Shown here: positions 11,101 to 23,062 of the stretch, one piece after another
How positions within the stretch are numbered: the first letter of the stretch is position 1
Layout: each line of letters opens with the position of its first letter
Origin: Calliopsis andreniformis
Lineage: Eukaryota > Arthropoda > Insecta > Hymenoptera > Andrenidae
Direction of reading: 5' to 3'
Assembly: GCF_051401765.1 (NCBI RefSeq)
Contig: NW_027480423.1
Location: forward strand, 11,966,001 to 12,030,000
DNA length: 64,000 nt
The notes under the pieces: model-generated
The model's database searches: none
What the model saw: the letters and a program-made list of their open reading frames with translations, nothing else
Told to the model about the DNA's origin: nothing
Translations under genes and position numbers: made by a program

Positions 11101-14100
11101 GAAATGACCATAACTTTCACACTGGTTGCAATTATTCGTTTTATACGATGTTAAAGCTGTTGCATCTTCATCGTATTTTATGCTTCTGGCGTTGACTTCT
11201 TAGGCCGTAACTATTCGATCTGGTGGAGCAACGCCCTGGAGTGAAACCTAGGTTGCCCGGTACGTAGAAATGACCACTACTATCACACTGGATGCAAATT
11301 ATTCCTGCTATACGATGGAAAAATTGCTGCATCTTTATTGTATTTTATGCTCCTGGCGTTGACTTCTAAGGCCCTAACTATTCGATCAGGTGGAGCAACG
11401 CCCTAGAGTGAAGCCTAGGTTGCTCGGAATGTAGAAATGACCATTACTTTCACACTGGCAGCAATTATTCGTTTTATGCGATGGAAAAACTGTTCTATTT
11501 ATTTTGCATTTTATGCTTCCGGCATTGACTTCTAAGGCCCTAACTATTCAATCTGTTGGAGCAACGCCCTAGAGTGAAGCCTAGGTTGCCTGGAACGTAG
11601 AAATGACCATCACTTTCACACGGGTTGCAATTATTCCTGTTATAGGATGGAAAGACTGTTGTATTTTTATTGTATTTTATACTTCAGGCGTTGACTTCTG
11701 AGGCCGTAGCTATTCGATGTGGTGGAAGAACGCCATACTGTGAAGCCTAGGTTGCCCGGAACGTAGAAATGAGCATAAGTTTCACACTGGTTGCAATTAT
11801 TCGTTTTATAGGATGGAAAAACCGTTGCATCTTTATCGTACTTTATGCTTCTGGCGTTGACTTCTTAGGCCGTAACTATTCGTACTGGTGGAGCAACGCC
11901 CTGGAGTGAAACCTAGGTTGCCCGGTACGTAGAAATGACCACTACTATCACACTGGTTGCAAATTATTCCTGCTATACCATGGAAAAACTGTTGCATCTT
12001 TATTGTATTTTATGCTTCTGGCGTTGACTTCTAAGGCCCTAACTATTCGATCAGGTGGAGCAACGCCCTCGAGTGAAGCCTAGGTTGCTCGGAATGTAGA
12101 AATGACCATAACTTTCACACTGTTTGCAATTATTCCTTTTATACGATGGAAAAGATGTTGTATTTATATCGTATTTTATGCTTCTGGCGTTGACTTCTAA
12201 GGACCTGACTATTCGATCTGGTGGAGCAACGCCCTAGAGTGAAGCCTAGGTTGCTCGGAATGTAGAAATGACCATAACTTTCACACTGGTTGGAATTATT
12301 CGTTTTATTCGATGGAAAAGCTGTTGCATCTTTATCGTATTTTATGCTTCTGGCGTTGACTTCTTAGGCCGTAACTATTCGATGTGGTGGAGCAACGCCC
12401 TGGAGTGAAACCTAGGTTGCCCGGTACGTAGAAATGACCACTACTATCACACTGGTTGCAAATTGTTCCTGCTATACGATGGAAAATCTGCTGCATCTTT
12501 ATTGTATTTTATGCTTCTGGCGTTGACTTCTAAGGCCCTAACTATTCGATCAGGTGGAGCAACGCCCTAGAGTGAAGCCTATGTTGCTCGGAATGTAGAA
12601 ATGACCATAACTTTCACACTGGTTGCAATTATTCATTTTATACGATGGAAAAACTGCTGTACTTATATTGTGTTTTATTCTTATGGCGTTGAATTCTAAG
12701 TCCCTAGCTATTCGGTCTGGTGGAGCAACGCCCTAGAGTGACGCCTAGGTTGCTCGGAGCGTAGAAATGACCATTACTTACACACTGGTTGCAATTATTC
12801 CTGTTATACGATGGAAAAGCTGTTGTATTTTAATTGTATTTTATGCTTTTAGCGATGAATTATAAGTCCCTAGCTATTCGATCTGGAGGAGCAACGCCCT
12901 AGAGTGACGCATAGGTTGCTCGGAACGTAGAAATGACCATTTCTTTCACACTGGTTGCAATTATTCGTTTTATACGATGGTAAAGCTGTTGTATTTATAT
13001 CGTATTTTATGCTTCTGTCGTTGACTTCTTAGGACATAACTATTCGATCTGGTGGAGCAACGCCCTGGAGTGAAACCTTGGTTGCCCGGAACGTACAAAT
13101 GACATTTACTTACACACTGGTTGCAATTATTCCTGTTATACGATGGAAAAATTGTTGTATTTTAATTGTATTTTATGCTTTTAGCGACGAACTATAAGTC
13201 CCTAGCTATTCGATCTGGCGGGGCAACATCCTAGAGTGACGCCCAGGTTGCTCGGAACGTAGAAATGACCTTTACTTTCGCACTGGCAGCAATTATTCGT
13301 TTTATACGATGGAAAAGCTGTTCTATTTATTTTGCATTTTATGCTTCCGGCATTGACTTCTAAGGCTCTAACTATTCAATCTGTTGGAGCAACGCCCTAG
13401 GGTGAAGTCTAGGTTGCCCGGAAAGTAGAAATGACCATAACTTTCATCCTGGTTGCAATTATTCGTTTTATATGATGGTAAAACTGTTGTACTTTGATTG
13501 CATTTTATGCTTCGGGCATTGACTTCTAAGGCCCTAACTATTCAATCTGTTGGAGCAACGCTCTAGGGTGAAGCCTAGGTTGCCCGGAAAGTAGAAATGA
13601 CCATAACTTTCATCCTGGTTGCAATTATTCGTTTTATATGATGGTAAAACTGTTGTATTTATAATGTATTTTATGATTCTGGCGTTGACTTCTAAGGCCC
13701 TAGCTATTCGGTTTGGTGGAGCAACGCCCTAGAGTGGAACCTAGGTTGCCCGGTACGTAGAAATGACCATTACTTTCACACTGTTTGCAAATATACATTA
13801 TATATAATGGAAAATCTGTTGTATTTTTTGTTGTATTTTAAGCTTCTGGCGTTGACTTCTTAGGCCCTAACTATTTGATCTTGTGGAGCACCGCCCTAGA
13901 GTGAAGCCTATCTTGCCCGAAACGTAGAAATGACGATAACTTCCACACTGGTTGCAATTATTCGCTTTATACGATGCAAAAGCTGTTGTATTCATATCGT
14001 ATTTTATGCTTCTGGCGTTGACTCCTTAGGCCCTAACTATTCCATCTGGTGGAACAACGCCCTAGGGTAAAGCCCAGATTGCGCGGAACGTAGAAATGAC

Positions 14101-16258
14101 CATAACTTTCACACTGGTAGCAATTATTCGTTTTGTACGATGGAAAAACTGTTTTATTTATTTTGTATTTTATGCTTCGGGCGTTGACTTCTAAGGCCCT
14201 AACTATTCAATCTGGTGGAGCAACGCCCTAGAGTGAAGCCTGGGTTGCCCGGAACGTAGAAACGACCATAACTTTCACACTGGTTTCAATTATTCGTTTT
14301 ATACGATGGAAAAACTGTTGCATCTTTATCGTATTTTATGCTTCTGGCGTGGACTTCTAAGGCCCTAACTATTCGATCTAGTGGAGCAACGCCCTAGAGC
14401 GAAGCCTAGGCTGCCCGGAACGTAGAAATGACCATAACTTTCGCACTGGTTGCAAATATTCCTGTTCTACGATGGACAAACTGTTGTATTTATATCGTAT
14501 TTTATACTTCTGGCGTTGACTTCTAAGGACCTAACTATTCGATCTGGTGGAGCAACGCTCTAGAGTGATGTCTAGGTTGCTCGGAATGTAGGAATGACCA
14601 TAAATTTCACACTGGTTTCAATTATTCGTTTTATACGATGGAAAAACTGTTGCATCTTTATCGTATTTTATGCTTCTGGCGTGGACTTCTAAGGCCCTAA
14701 CTATTCGATCTGGTGGAGCAACGCCCTAGAGCGAAGCCTAGGTTGCCCGGAACGTAGAAATGACCATTACTTTTACACTGGTAGCAATTATTCGTTCTAT
14801 ACAATGGAAAAACTGTTCTATTTATTTTGTATTTTATGCTTCGGGCGTTGACTTCTAACGCCCTAACTGATTGATCTAGTGGAGCAACGCTCTAGAGTGA
14901 AGCCTAGATTGCCCGGAACGTTGAAATGACCATAACCTTCACACTGGTTGCTATTATTCGTTCTATACGATGGATAAACTGTTTTATTTATATTGTATTT
15001 TATTCTTATGGCGTTGACTTCTTAGGGCCTAACTATTCGATCTGGTGGAGCAACGCCCTAGAGTGAATCCTAGGTAGCCCGAAACGTAGAAATGACCATT
15101 ACATTCACACTGGTTGCAATTATTCGTTTTATACGATGGAAAAACTGTTGCATCTTTACCGTATTTTATGCTTCTGGCGTGGACTTCTAAGGCCCTAACT
15201 ATTCGATCTGGTGGAGCAACGCCCTAGAGTGAAACCTAGGTTGCACGGAACGTAGAAATGACCATAACTTTTACACTGGTTGCAATTATTCGTTTTATAC
15301 GATGGAAAAACTGTTGCATCTTTATCGTATTTTATGCTTCTGGCGTGGACTTCTAAGGCCCTAACTATTCGATCTGGTGGAGCAACGCCCTAGAGTGATT
15401 CCTAGGTTGCCCGGAAAGTAGAAATGACCATTACATTCACACTGGTTGCAATTATTCCTGTTATACGATGGAAAAGCTGTTGTATTTTTATTGTGTTCTA
15501 TGCTTCTGGCGTTTAATTCTAAGTCGCTAGCTATTTCATCTGGCGGAGCAACGACCTAGAGTGAAGCCTAGGTTGCCCGGAACGTAGAAATGACCATTAC
15601 TTTCACACTGTTTGCTATTATTCATTTTGTACGATGGAAAAGCTGTTGTATTTATATTGTATTTTATGCCTCTGGCGTTGACTTCTAAGGCCGTAGCTAT
15701 TAGATGTGGTGGAGCAACGCCCTAGAGTGACGCCTAGGTTGCCCGGAACGTAGAAATGACCATTACTTTCGCAATGTTTGCAACTACTCATTTTATACGA
15801 TGGAATAACTGTTGTACTTATGTTGTATTTTATCCTTCTGGCGTTGAATTCAAAGTCCCTAGCTACTCGATCTGGTAGTCCAACGCCCTAGAGTGAAACC
15901 TAGGTTATCCGGAACGTAGAATTGACCAGTACATTCACACTGGTTGCTATTATTCGTTTTATACAATGGAAAAACTGTTATACTTATATTGTATTTTATG
16001 CTTCTGGCGTTGACTTCTTTGGCCCTAACTGTCCGATATGGTGGAACAACGCCCTAGAGTGAAGCCTAGGATGCCCGGAACGAAGAAATGACCATCACTT
16101 TCAAACTGGTTGCAATTACTCCTGTTATATGATGGAAAAACTGTTGTATTTTTATTGCATTTTATGCATCGGGCATTGACTTCTAAGGTCGTAACTATTC
16201 AATCTGTTGGAGCAACGACCTAGGGTGAAGCCTAGGTTGCCCGGAAAGTAGAAATGAC
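8130..16258 (+). repeat. HOR-I copy B, 8,129 bp
   Basis: Second tandem copy of the left higher-order repeat. It begins with a GACCGTAACTTTC head and ATTCGGTTTATACG, private forms that are also seen at 16,259 and 23,063, so these mark the true unit joint. Copy A starts instead with CATAACTTTC and ATTCGTTTTATACG. The match to copy A runs about 60 bp past the end of this copy, to about 16,320, where TTATCGTATTTTATGC is replaced by TTATTGTATTTTATTC and the next repeat family starts. Confidence 0.93.
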
Positions 16259-19200
16259 CGTAACTTTCACACTGGTTGCAATTATTCGGTTTATACGATG
16301 GAAAAGCTGTTGCATCTTTATTGTATTTTATTCTTCTGGCGTTGACTTCTAAGGCCGTAACTATTAGATGTGGTGGAGCAACGCCCTAGAGTGACGCCTA
16401 GGTTGCCCGGAACGTAGAAATGACCATTACTTTCAAAATGTTTCCAATTATTCATTTTATACGCTGGAAAAACTGTTGTATTCATATTGTATTTTATGCT
16501 TCTGGCGTTGACTTCTAAGGTACTAACTATTCGATCTGGTGGATCAACGCCCTAGGGTGAAGCCTAGGTTGGCCGGAATGTAGAAATGTCCATAACTTTC
16601 ACACTGGTTGCAATTATTCGTTATATACGATGGAAAAGCTGTTGTATTTATATCGTATTTTATGCTTCTGGCGTTGACTTCTTAGGCCGTAACTATTCGG
16701 TCTGGTGGAGCAACGCCCTGGAGTGAAACCTAGGTTGCCGGGAACGTAGAATTGGCCATCACTTTCAAACTGGTTGCAATTATTCCTGTTATATGATGGA
16801 AACACTGTTGTATTTTTTTTGCATGTTATGGTTCGGGCGTAGACTTCTAAGGCCCTAACTATTCAGTCTGTTGGAGCAACGTCCTAGAGTGAGGCCTAGG
16901 TTGCCCGGAAAGTAGAAATGACCATAAGTTTCATACTGGTTGCAATTATTCGTTTTATACGATGGAAAAACTGTTGTATTTATATTGTATTTTATGCTTC
17001 TGGCGTTGACTTCTAAGGCACTAACAATTCGATCTGGTGGAGGAACGCCCTAGAGTGAAGCCTAGGTTGCCCGGAACGTAGAATTGGCCATCACTTTCAA
17101 ACTGGTTGCAATTATTCCTGTTATGTGATGGAAACACTGTTGTATTCTAATTGCATTTTATGGTTCGGGCGTTGACTTCTAAGGCCCTAACTATTCAATC
17201 CGTTGGAGCAACGCCCTAGGGTGAAGTCTAGGTGGCTCGGAGAGTAGAAATGACCATAAGTTTCATACTGGTTGCAATTATTCGTTTTATACGATGGAAA
17301 CGCTGTTGTATTTATATTGTACTTTATGCCTCTGGCGTTGACTTCTAAGGCCGTAGCTATTAGAGGGGGTGTAGCAACGCCCTAGAGTGACGCCTGGGGT
17401 GCTCGGAACGTAGAAATGACCATTACTTTCACACTGGTTGCAATTATTCGTTTTAAACGATGGAAAAACTGTTGTATTTATATTGTATTTTATGCTTCTG
17501 GCTTTGAATTCTAAGGCCCTAGCTGTTCGATCTAGTGGAGCAACGCCCTAGAGTGAAGCCAAGGTTGCTCGGAAAGTAGAAATGACCATAAGTTTCATAC
17601 TGGTTGCAATTATTCGTTTTATACGATGGAAAAACTGTTGTATTTATATTGTATTTTATGCTTCTGGCGTTTACTTCTAAGGACATAACTATTCAATCTG
17701 TTGGAGCAACGCCATAGGGTGAAGCCTAGGTTGCTCGGAAAGTAGAAATGATCATAAGTTTCATACTGGTTGCAATTATTCGTTTTATACGATGGAAAAG
17801 CTGTTGTATTTATATTGTGTTTTATGATTTTGGCGTTGACTTCTAAGGCACTAACTATTCGATCTGTTGGAGCAACGCCCTAGAGAGAAGCCTAGGTTGC
17901 CCGGGACGTAGAATTGGCCATCACTTTCAAACTGGTTGCAATTATTCCTGTTATATGATGGAAGCACTGTTGTATTTTAATTGCATTTTATGCTTCGGGC
18001 GTTGACTTCTAAGGCCCTAACAATTCAATCTGTTGGAGCAACGCCTCGGGTGAAGCCTAGCTTGCTAGGAAAGTAGAAATGAACATAAGTTTCATACTGG
18101 TTGCAATTATTCGTTTTTACGATGGAAAAGCTGTTGTATTTATATTGTATTTTATGCTTCTGGCGTTGACTTCAAAGGCACTGACTATTCGATCTGGTGG
18201 AGCAACGCCCTAGAGTGAAGCCTAGGTTCCTCGGAATGTGGAAATGACCATTACTTTCACACTGGTTGCAATTATTCGTTTTATACGATGGAAAAGCTGT
18301 TGTATTTATATCGTATTTTATGCTTCTGGCGTTTACTTCTAAGGACCTAACTATTAGATCTGGTGGAGCAACGCCCTCGAGTGAAGCCTAGGTTGCTCGG
18401 AATGTGGAAATGACCATAACTTTCACACTGGTTGCAATTATTCGTTTTATACGATGGAATAGCTGTTGTATTTATATCGTATTTTATGCTTCTGGCGTTG
18501 ACTTCTTAGGCCGTAACTATTCGGTCTGGTGGAGCAACGCACTGGAGTGAAACCTAGGTTGCCCGGAACGTAGAATTGGCCATCACTTTCAAACTGTTTG
18601 CAATTATTCGTTTTATACGATGCAAACGCTGTTGTATTTATATCGTATCTTATGCTTATGGCGTTTACTTCTAAGGACCTAACTATTCGATCTGGTGGAG
18701 CAACGCGCTAGAGTGAATCCTAGGTTGCTGGGAATGTAGAAATGACCATAACTTTCACACTGGTTGCAATTATTCGTTTTATTCGATGGAAACGCTGTTG
18801 TATTTATATCGTATTTTATGCTTCTGGCGTTTACTTCTAAGGACATAACTATTCAATCTGTTGGAGCAACCCCATAGGGTGAAGCCTAGGTTGCTCGGGA
18901 AGTAGAAATGACCATAAGTTTCATACTGGTTGCAATTATTCGTTTTATACGATGGAAAAGCTGTTGTATTTATATTGTGTTTTATGCTTTTGGCGTTGAC
19001 TTCTAAGGTACTAACTATTCGATCTGGTGGAGCAACGCCCTAGAGTGAAGCCTAGGTTGCCCGGTACGTAGAATTGGTATTCACTTTCAAGCTGGTTGCA
19101 ATTATTCCTGTTATATTATGGTAACACTGTTGTATTTTTATTGCATTTTATGCTTCGGGCGTTGACTTCTAAGGCCCTAACCATTCAATCTGTTGGAGCA

Positions 19201-22200
19201 AGGCCCTAGGGTGAAGCCTAGGTTGCTCGGAAGGTAGAAATGACCATAAGTATCATACTGGTTGCAAATTGTTCCTGCTATACGATGGAAAAACTGCTGC
19301 ATCTTTATTGTATTTTATGCTTCTGGCGTTGACTTCTAAGGCCCTAACTATTCGATCAGGTGGAGCAACGCCCTAGAGTGAAGCCTATGTTGCTCGGAAT
19401 GTAGAAATGACCATAACTTTCACACTGGTTGCAATTATTCATTTTATACGATGGAAAAACTGCTGTACTTATATTGTGTTTTATTCTTATGGCGTTGAAT
19501 TCTAAGTCCCTAGCTGTTCGGTCTGGTGGAGCAACGCCCTAGAGTGACGCCTAGGTTGCTCGGAGCGTAGAAATGACCATTACTTACACACTGGTTGCAA
19601 TTATTCCTGTTATACGATGGAAAAGCTGTTGTATTTTAATTGTATTTTATGCTTTTAGCGATGAATTATAAGTCCCTAGCTATTCGATCTGGAGGAGCAA
19701 CGCCCTAGAGTAACGCATAGGTTGCTCGGAACGTAGAAATGACCATTTCTTTCACACTGGTTGCAATTATTCGTTTTATACGATGGTAAAGCTGTTGTAT
19801 TTATATCGTATTTTATGCTTCTGGCGTTGACTTCTTAGGACATAACTATTCGATCTGGTGGAGCAACGCCCTGGAGTGAAACCTTGGTTGCCCGGAACGT
19901 ACAAATGACATTTACTTACACACTGGTTGCAATTATTCCTGTTGTACGATGGAAAAATTGTTGTATTTTAATTGTATTTTATGCTTTTAGCGACGAACTA
20001 TAAGTCCCTAGCTATTCGATCTGGCGGGGCAACATCCTAGAGTGACGCCCAGGTTGCTCGGAACGTAGAAATGACCTTTACTTTCGCACTGGCAGCAATT
20101 ATTCGTTTTATACGATTGAAAAGCTGTTCTATTTATTTTGCATTTTATGCTTCCGGTATTGACTTCTAAGGCTCTAACTATTCAATCTGTTGGAGCAACG
20201 CCCTAGGGTGAAGTCTAGGTTGCCCGGAAAGTAGAAATGACCATAACTTTCATCCTGGTTGCAATTATTCGTTTTATATGATGGTAAAACTGTTGTACTT
20301 TTATTGCATTTTATGCTTCGGCATTGACTTCTAAGGCCCTAACTATTCAATCTGTTGGAGCAACGCCCTAGGGTGAAGCCTAGGTTGCCCGGAAAGTAGA
20401 AATGACCATAACTTTCATCCTGGTCGCAATTATTCGTTTTATATGATGGTAAAACTGTTGTATTTATAATGTATTTTATGATTCTGGCGTTGACTTCTAA
20501 GGCCCTAGCTATTCGGTTTGGTGGAGCAACGCCCTAGAGTGGAACCTAGGTTGCCCGGTACGTAGAAATGACCATTACTTTCACACTGTTTGCAAATATA
20601 CATTATATATAATGGAAAATCTGTTGTATTTATGTTGTATTTTAAGCTTCTGGCGTTGACTTCTTAGGCCCTAACTATTTGATCTTGTGGAGCACCGCCC
20701 TAGAGTGAAGCCTATCTTGCCCGAAACGTAGAAATGACGATAACTTCCACACTGGTTGCAATTATTCGCTTTATACGATGCAAAAGCTGTTGTATTCATA
20801 TCGTATTTTATGCTTCTGGCGTTGACTCCTTAGGCCCTAACTATTCCATCTGGTGGAACAACGCCCTAGGGTAAAGCACAGATTGCGCGGAACGTAGAAA
20901 TGACCATAACTTTCACACTGGTAGCAATTATTCGTTTTGTACGATGGAAAAACTGTTTTATTTATTTTGTATTTTATGCTTCGGGCGTTGACTTCTAAGG
21001 CCCTAACTATTCAATCTGGTGGAGCAACGCCCTAGAGTGAAGCCTAGGTTGCCCGGAACGTAGAAACGACCATAACTTTCACACTGGTTTCAATTATTCG
21101 TTTTATACGATGGAAAAACTGTTGCATCTTTATCGTATTTTATGCTTCTGGCGTGGACTTCTAAGGCCCTAACTATTCGATCTGGTGGAGCAACGCCCTA
21201 GAGCGAAGCCTAGGCTGCCCGGAACGTAGAAATGACCATAACTTTCGCACTGGTTGCAAATATTCCTGTTCTACGATGGACAAACTGTTGTATTTATATC
21301 GTATTTTATACTTCTGGCGTTGACTTCTAAGGACCTAACTATTCGATCTGGTGGAGCAACGCTCTAGAGTGATGTCTAGGTTGCTCGGAATGTAGGAATG
21401 ACCATAAATTTCACACTGGTTTCAATTATTCGTTTTATACGATGGAAAAACTGTTGCATCTTTATCGTATTTTATGCTTCTGGCGTGGACTTCTAAGGCC
21501 CTAACTATTCGATCTGGTGGAGCAACGCCCTAGAGCGAAGCCTAGGTTGCCCGGAACGTAGAAATGACCATTACTTTTACACTGGTAGCAATTATTCGTT
21601 CTATACAATGGAAAAACTGTTCTATTTATTTTGTATTTTATGCTTCGGGCGTTGACTTCTAACGCCCTAACTGATTGATCTGGTGGAGCAACGCTCTAGA
21701 GTGAAGCCTAGATTGCCCGGAACGTTGAAATGACCATAACCTTCACACTGGTTGCTATTATTCGTTCTATACGATGGAAAAACTGTTATATTTATATTGT
21801 ATTTTATTCTTATGGCGTTGACTTCTTAGGGCCTAACTATTCGATCTGGTGGAGCAACGCCCTAGAGTGAATCCTAGGTAGCCCGAAACGTAGAAATGAC
21901 CATTACATTCACACTGGTTGCAATTATTCGTTTTATACGATGGAAAAACTGTTGCATCTTTACCGTATTTTATGCTTCTGGCGTGGACTTCTAAGGCCCT
22001 AACTATTCGATCTGGTGGAGCAACGCCCTAGAGTGAAACCTAGGTTGCCCGGAACGTAGAAATGACCATAACTTTTACACTGGTTGCAATTATTCGTTTT
22101 ATACGATGGAAAAACTGTTGCATCTTTATCGTATTTTATGCTTCTGGCGAGGACTTCTAAGGCCCTAGCTATTCGATCTGGTGGAGCAACGCCCTAGAGT

Positions 22201-23062
22201 GAATCCTAGGTTGCCCCGAACGTAGAAATGACCATTACATTCACACTGGTTGCAATTATTCCTGTTATACGATGGAAAAGCTGTTGTATTTTTATTGTGT
22301 TCTATGCTTCTGGCGTTTAATTCTAAGTCGCTAGCTATTTCATCTGGCGGAGCAACGACCTAGTGTGAAGCCTAGGTTGCCCGGAACGTAGAAATGACCA
22401 TTACTTTCACACTGTTTGCTATTATTCATTTTGTACGATGGAAAAGCTGTTGTATTTATATTGTATTTTATGCCTCTGGCGTTGACTTCTAAGGCCGTAG
22501 CTATTAGATGTGGTGGAGCAACGCCCTAGAGTGACGCCTAGGTTGCCCGGAACGTAGAAATGACCATTACTTTCGCAATGTTTGCAACTACTCATTTTAT
22601 ACGATGGAATAACTGTTGTACTTATGTTGTATTTTATCCTTCTGGCGTTGAATTCAAAGTCCCTAGCTACTCGATCTGGTAGTCCAACGCCCTAGAGTGA
22701 AACCTAGGTTATCCGGAACGTAGAAATGACCAGTACATTCACACTGGTTGCTATTATTCGTTTTATACAATGGAAAAACTGTTATACTTATATTGTATTT
22801 TATGCTTCTGGCGTTGACTTCTTTGGCCCTAACTGTCCGATATGGTGGAACAACGCCCTAGAGTGAAGCCTAGGATGCCCGGAACGAAGAAATGACCATC
22901 ACTTTCAAACTGGTTGCAATTACTCCTGTTATATGATGGAAAAACTGTTGTATTTTTATTGCATTTTATGCATCGGGCATTGACTTCTAAGGTCGTAACT
23001 ATTCAATCTGTTGGAGCAACGACCTAGGGTGAAGCCTAGGTTGCCCGGAAAGTAGAAATGAC
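16259..23062 (+). repeat. HOR-II copy 1, 6,804 bp (about 41 monomers), composite
   Basis: The unit starts at the GACCGTAACTTTC joint and the same joint returns at 23,063, 6,804 bp later (41 x 166 minus 2). The left 3.0 kb contains a monomer class not seen in HOR-I, marked by GTAGAATTGGCCATCACTTTC and T8 runs. The right 3.8 kb (from about 19,262) is copied from the tail of HOR-I. The unit is therefore a chimera of an older HOR tail and a new monomer class, and it was itself duplicated in tandem. Confidence 0.88.
19262..23062 (+). repeat. Third copy of the HOR-I tail, embedded in HOR-II
   Basis: From AAATTGTTCCTGC at 19,266 the order of monomers follows HOR-I from 4,331 to its end (offset 14,935 bp, falling to 14,933 by the end). 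Identity is high but lower than between copies A and B. Differences include AAAAACTGCTGC against AAAATCTGCTGC, GCTTCGGCATTG with one G lost at about 20,317, and GAAATGACCAGTAC at 22,724 against GAATTGACCAGTAC in copies A and B. The left breakpoint lies at about 19,258-19,267, within TGGTTGCAA shared by both parents. Confidence 0.88.

Noticed and set aside
1..16258. Assembly artefact as the explanation for the 8,129-bp duplication
   Set aside because: Not excluded, but copies A and B differ at several bases and the tail occurs a third time in a different context, which an assembler would not normally invent.
16614..16805. Recurring minus-strand reading frames of 60-63 codons (also at 23,427, 27,410, 30,565 and many other places)
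   Set aside because: They begin and end at fixed places in the satellite monomer, exist only in certain subtypes, and span just over one monomer. Since 166 is not a multiple of three, the frame shifts at every monomer and longer frames cannot form. No ribosome site, domain or independent codon pattern supports them.
16805..16818. T8-T9 runs as transcription terminators
   Set aside because: There is no upstream RNA gene or GC-rich stem ending at the run; the runs are subtype variants of the monomer's T/A-rich section.
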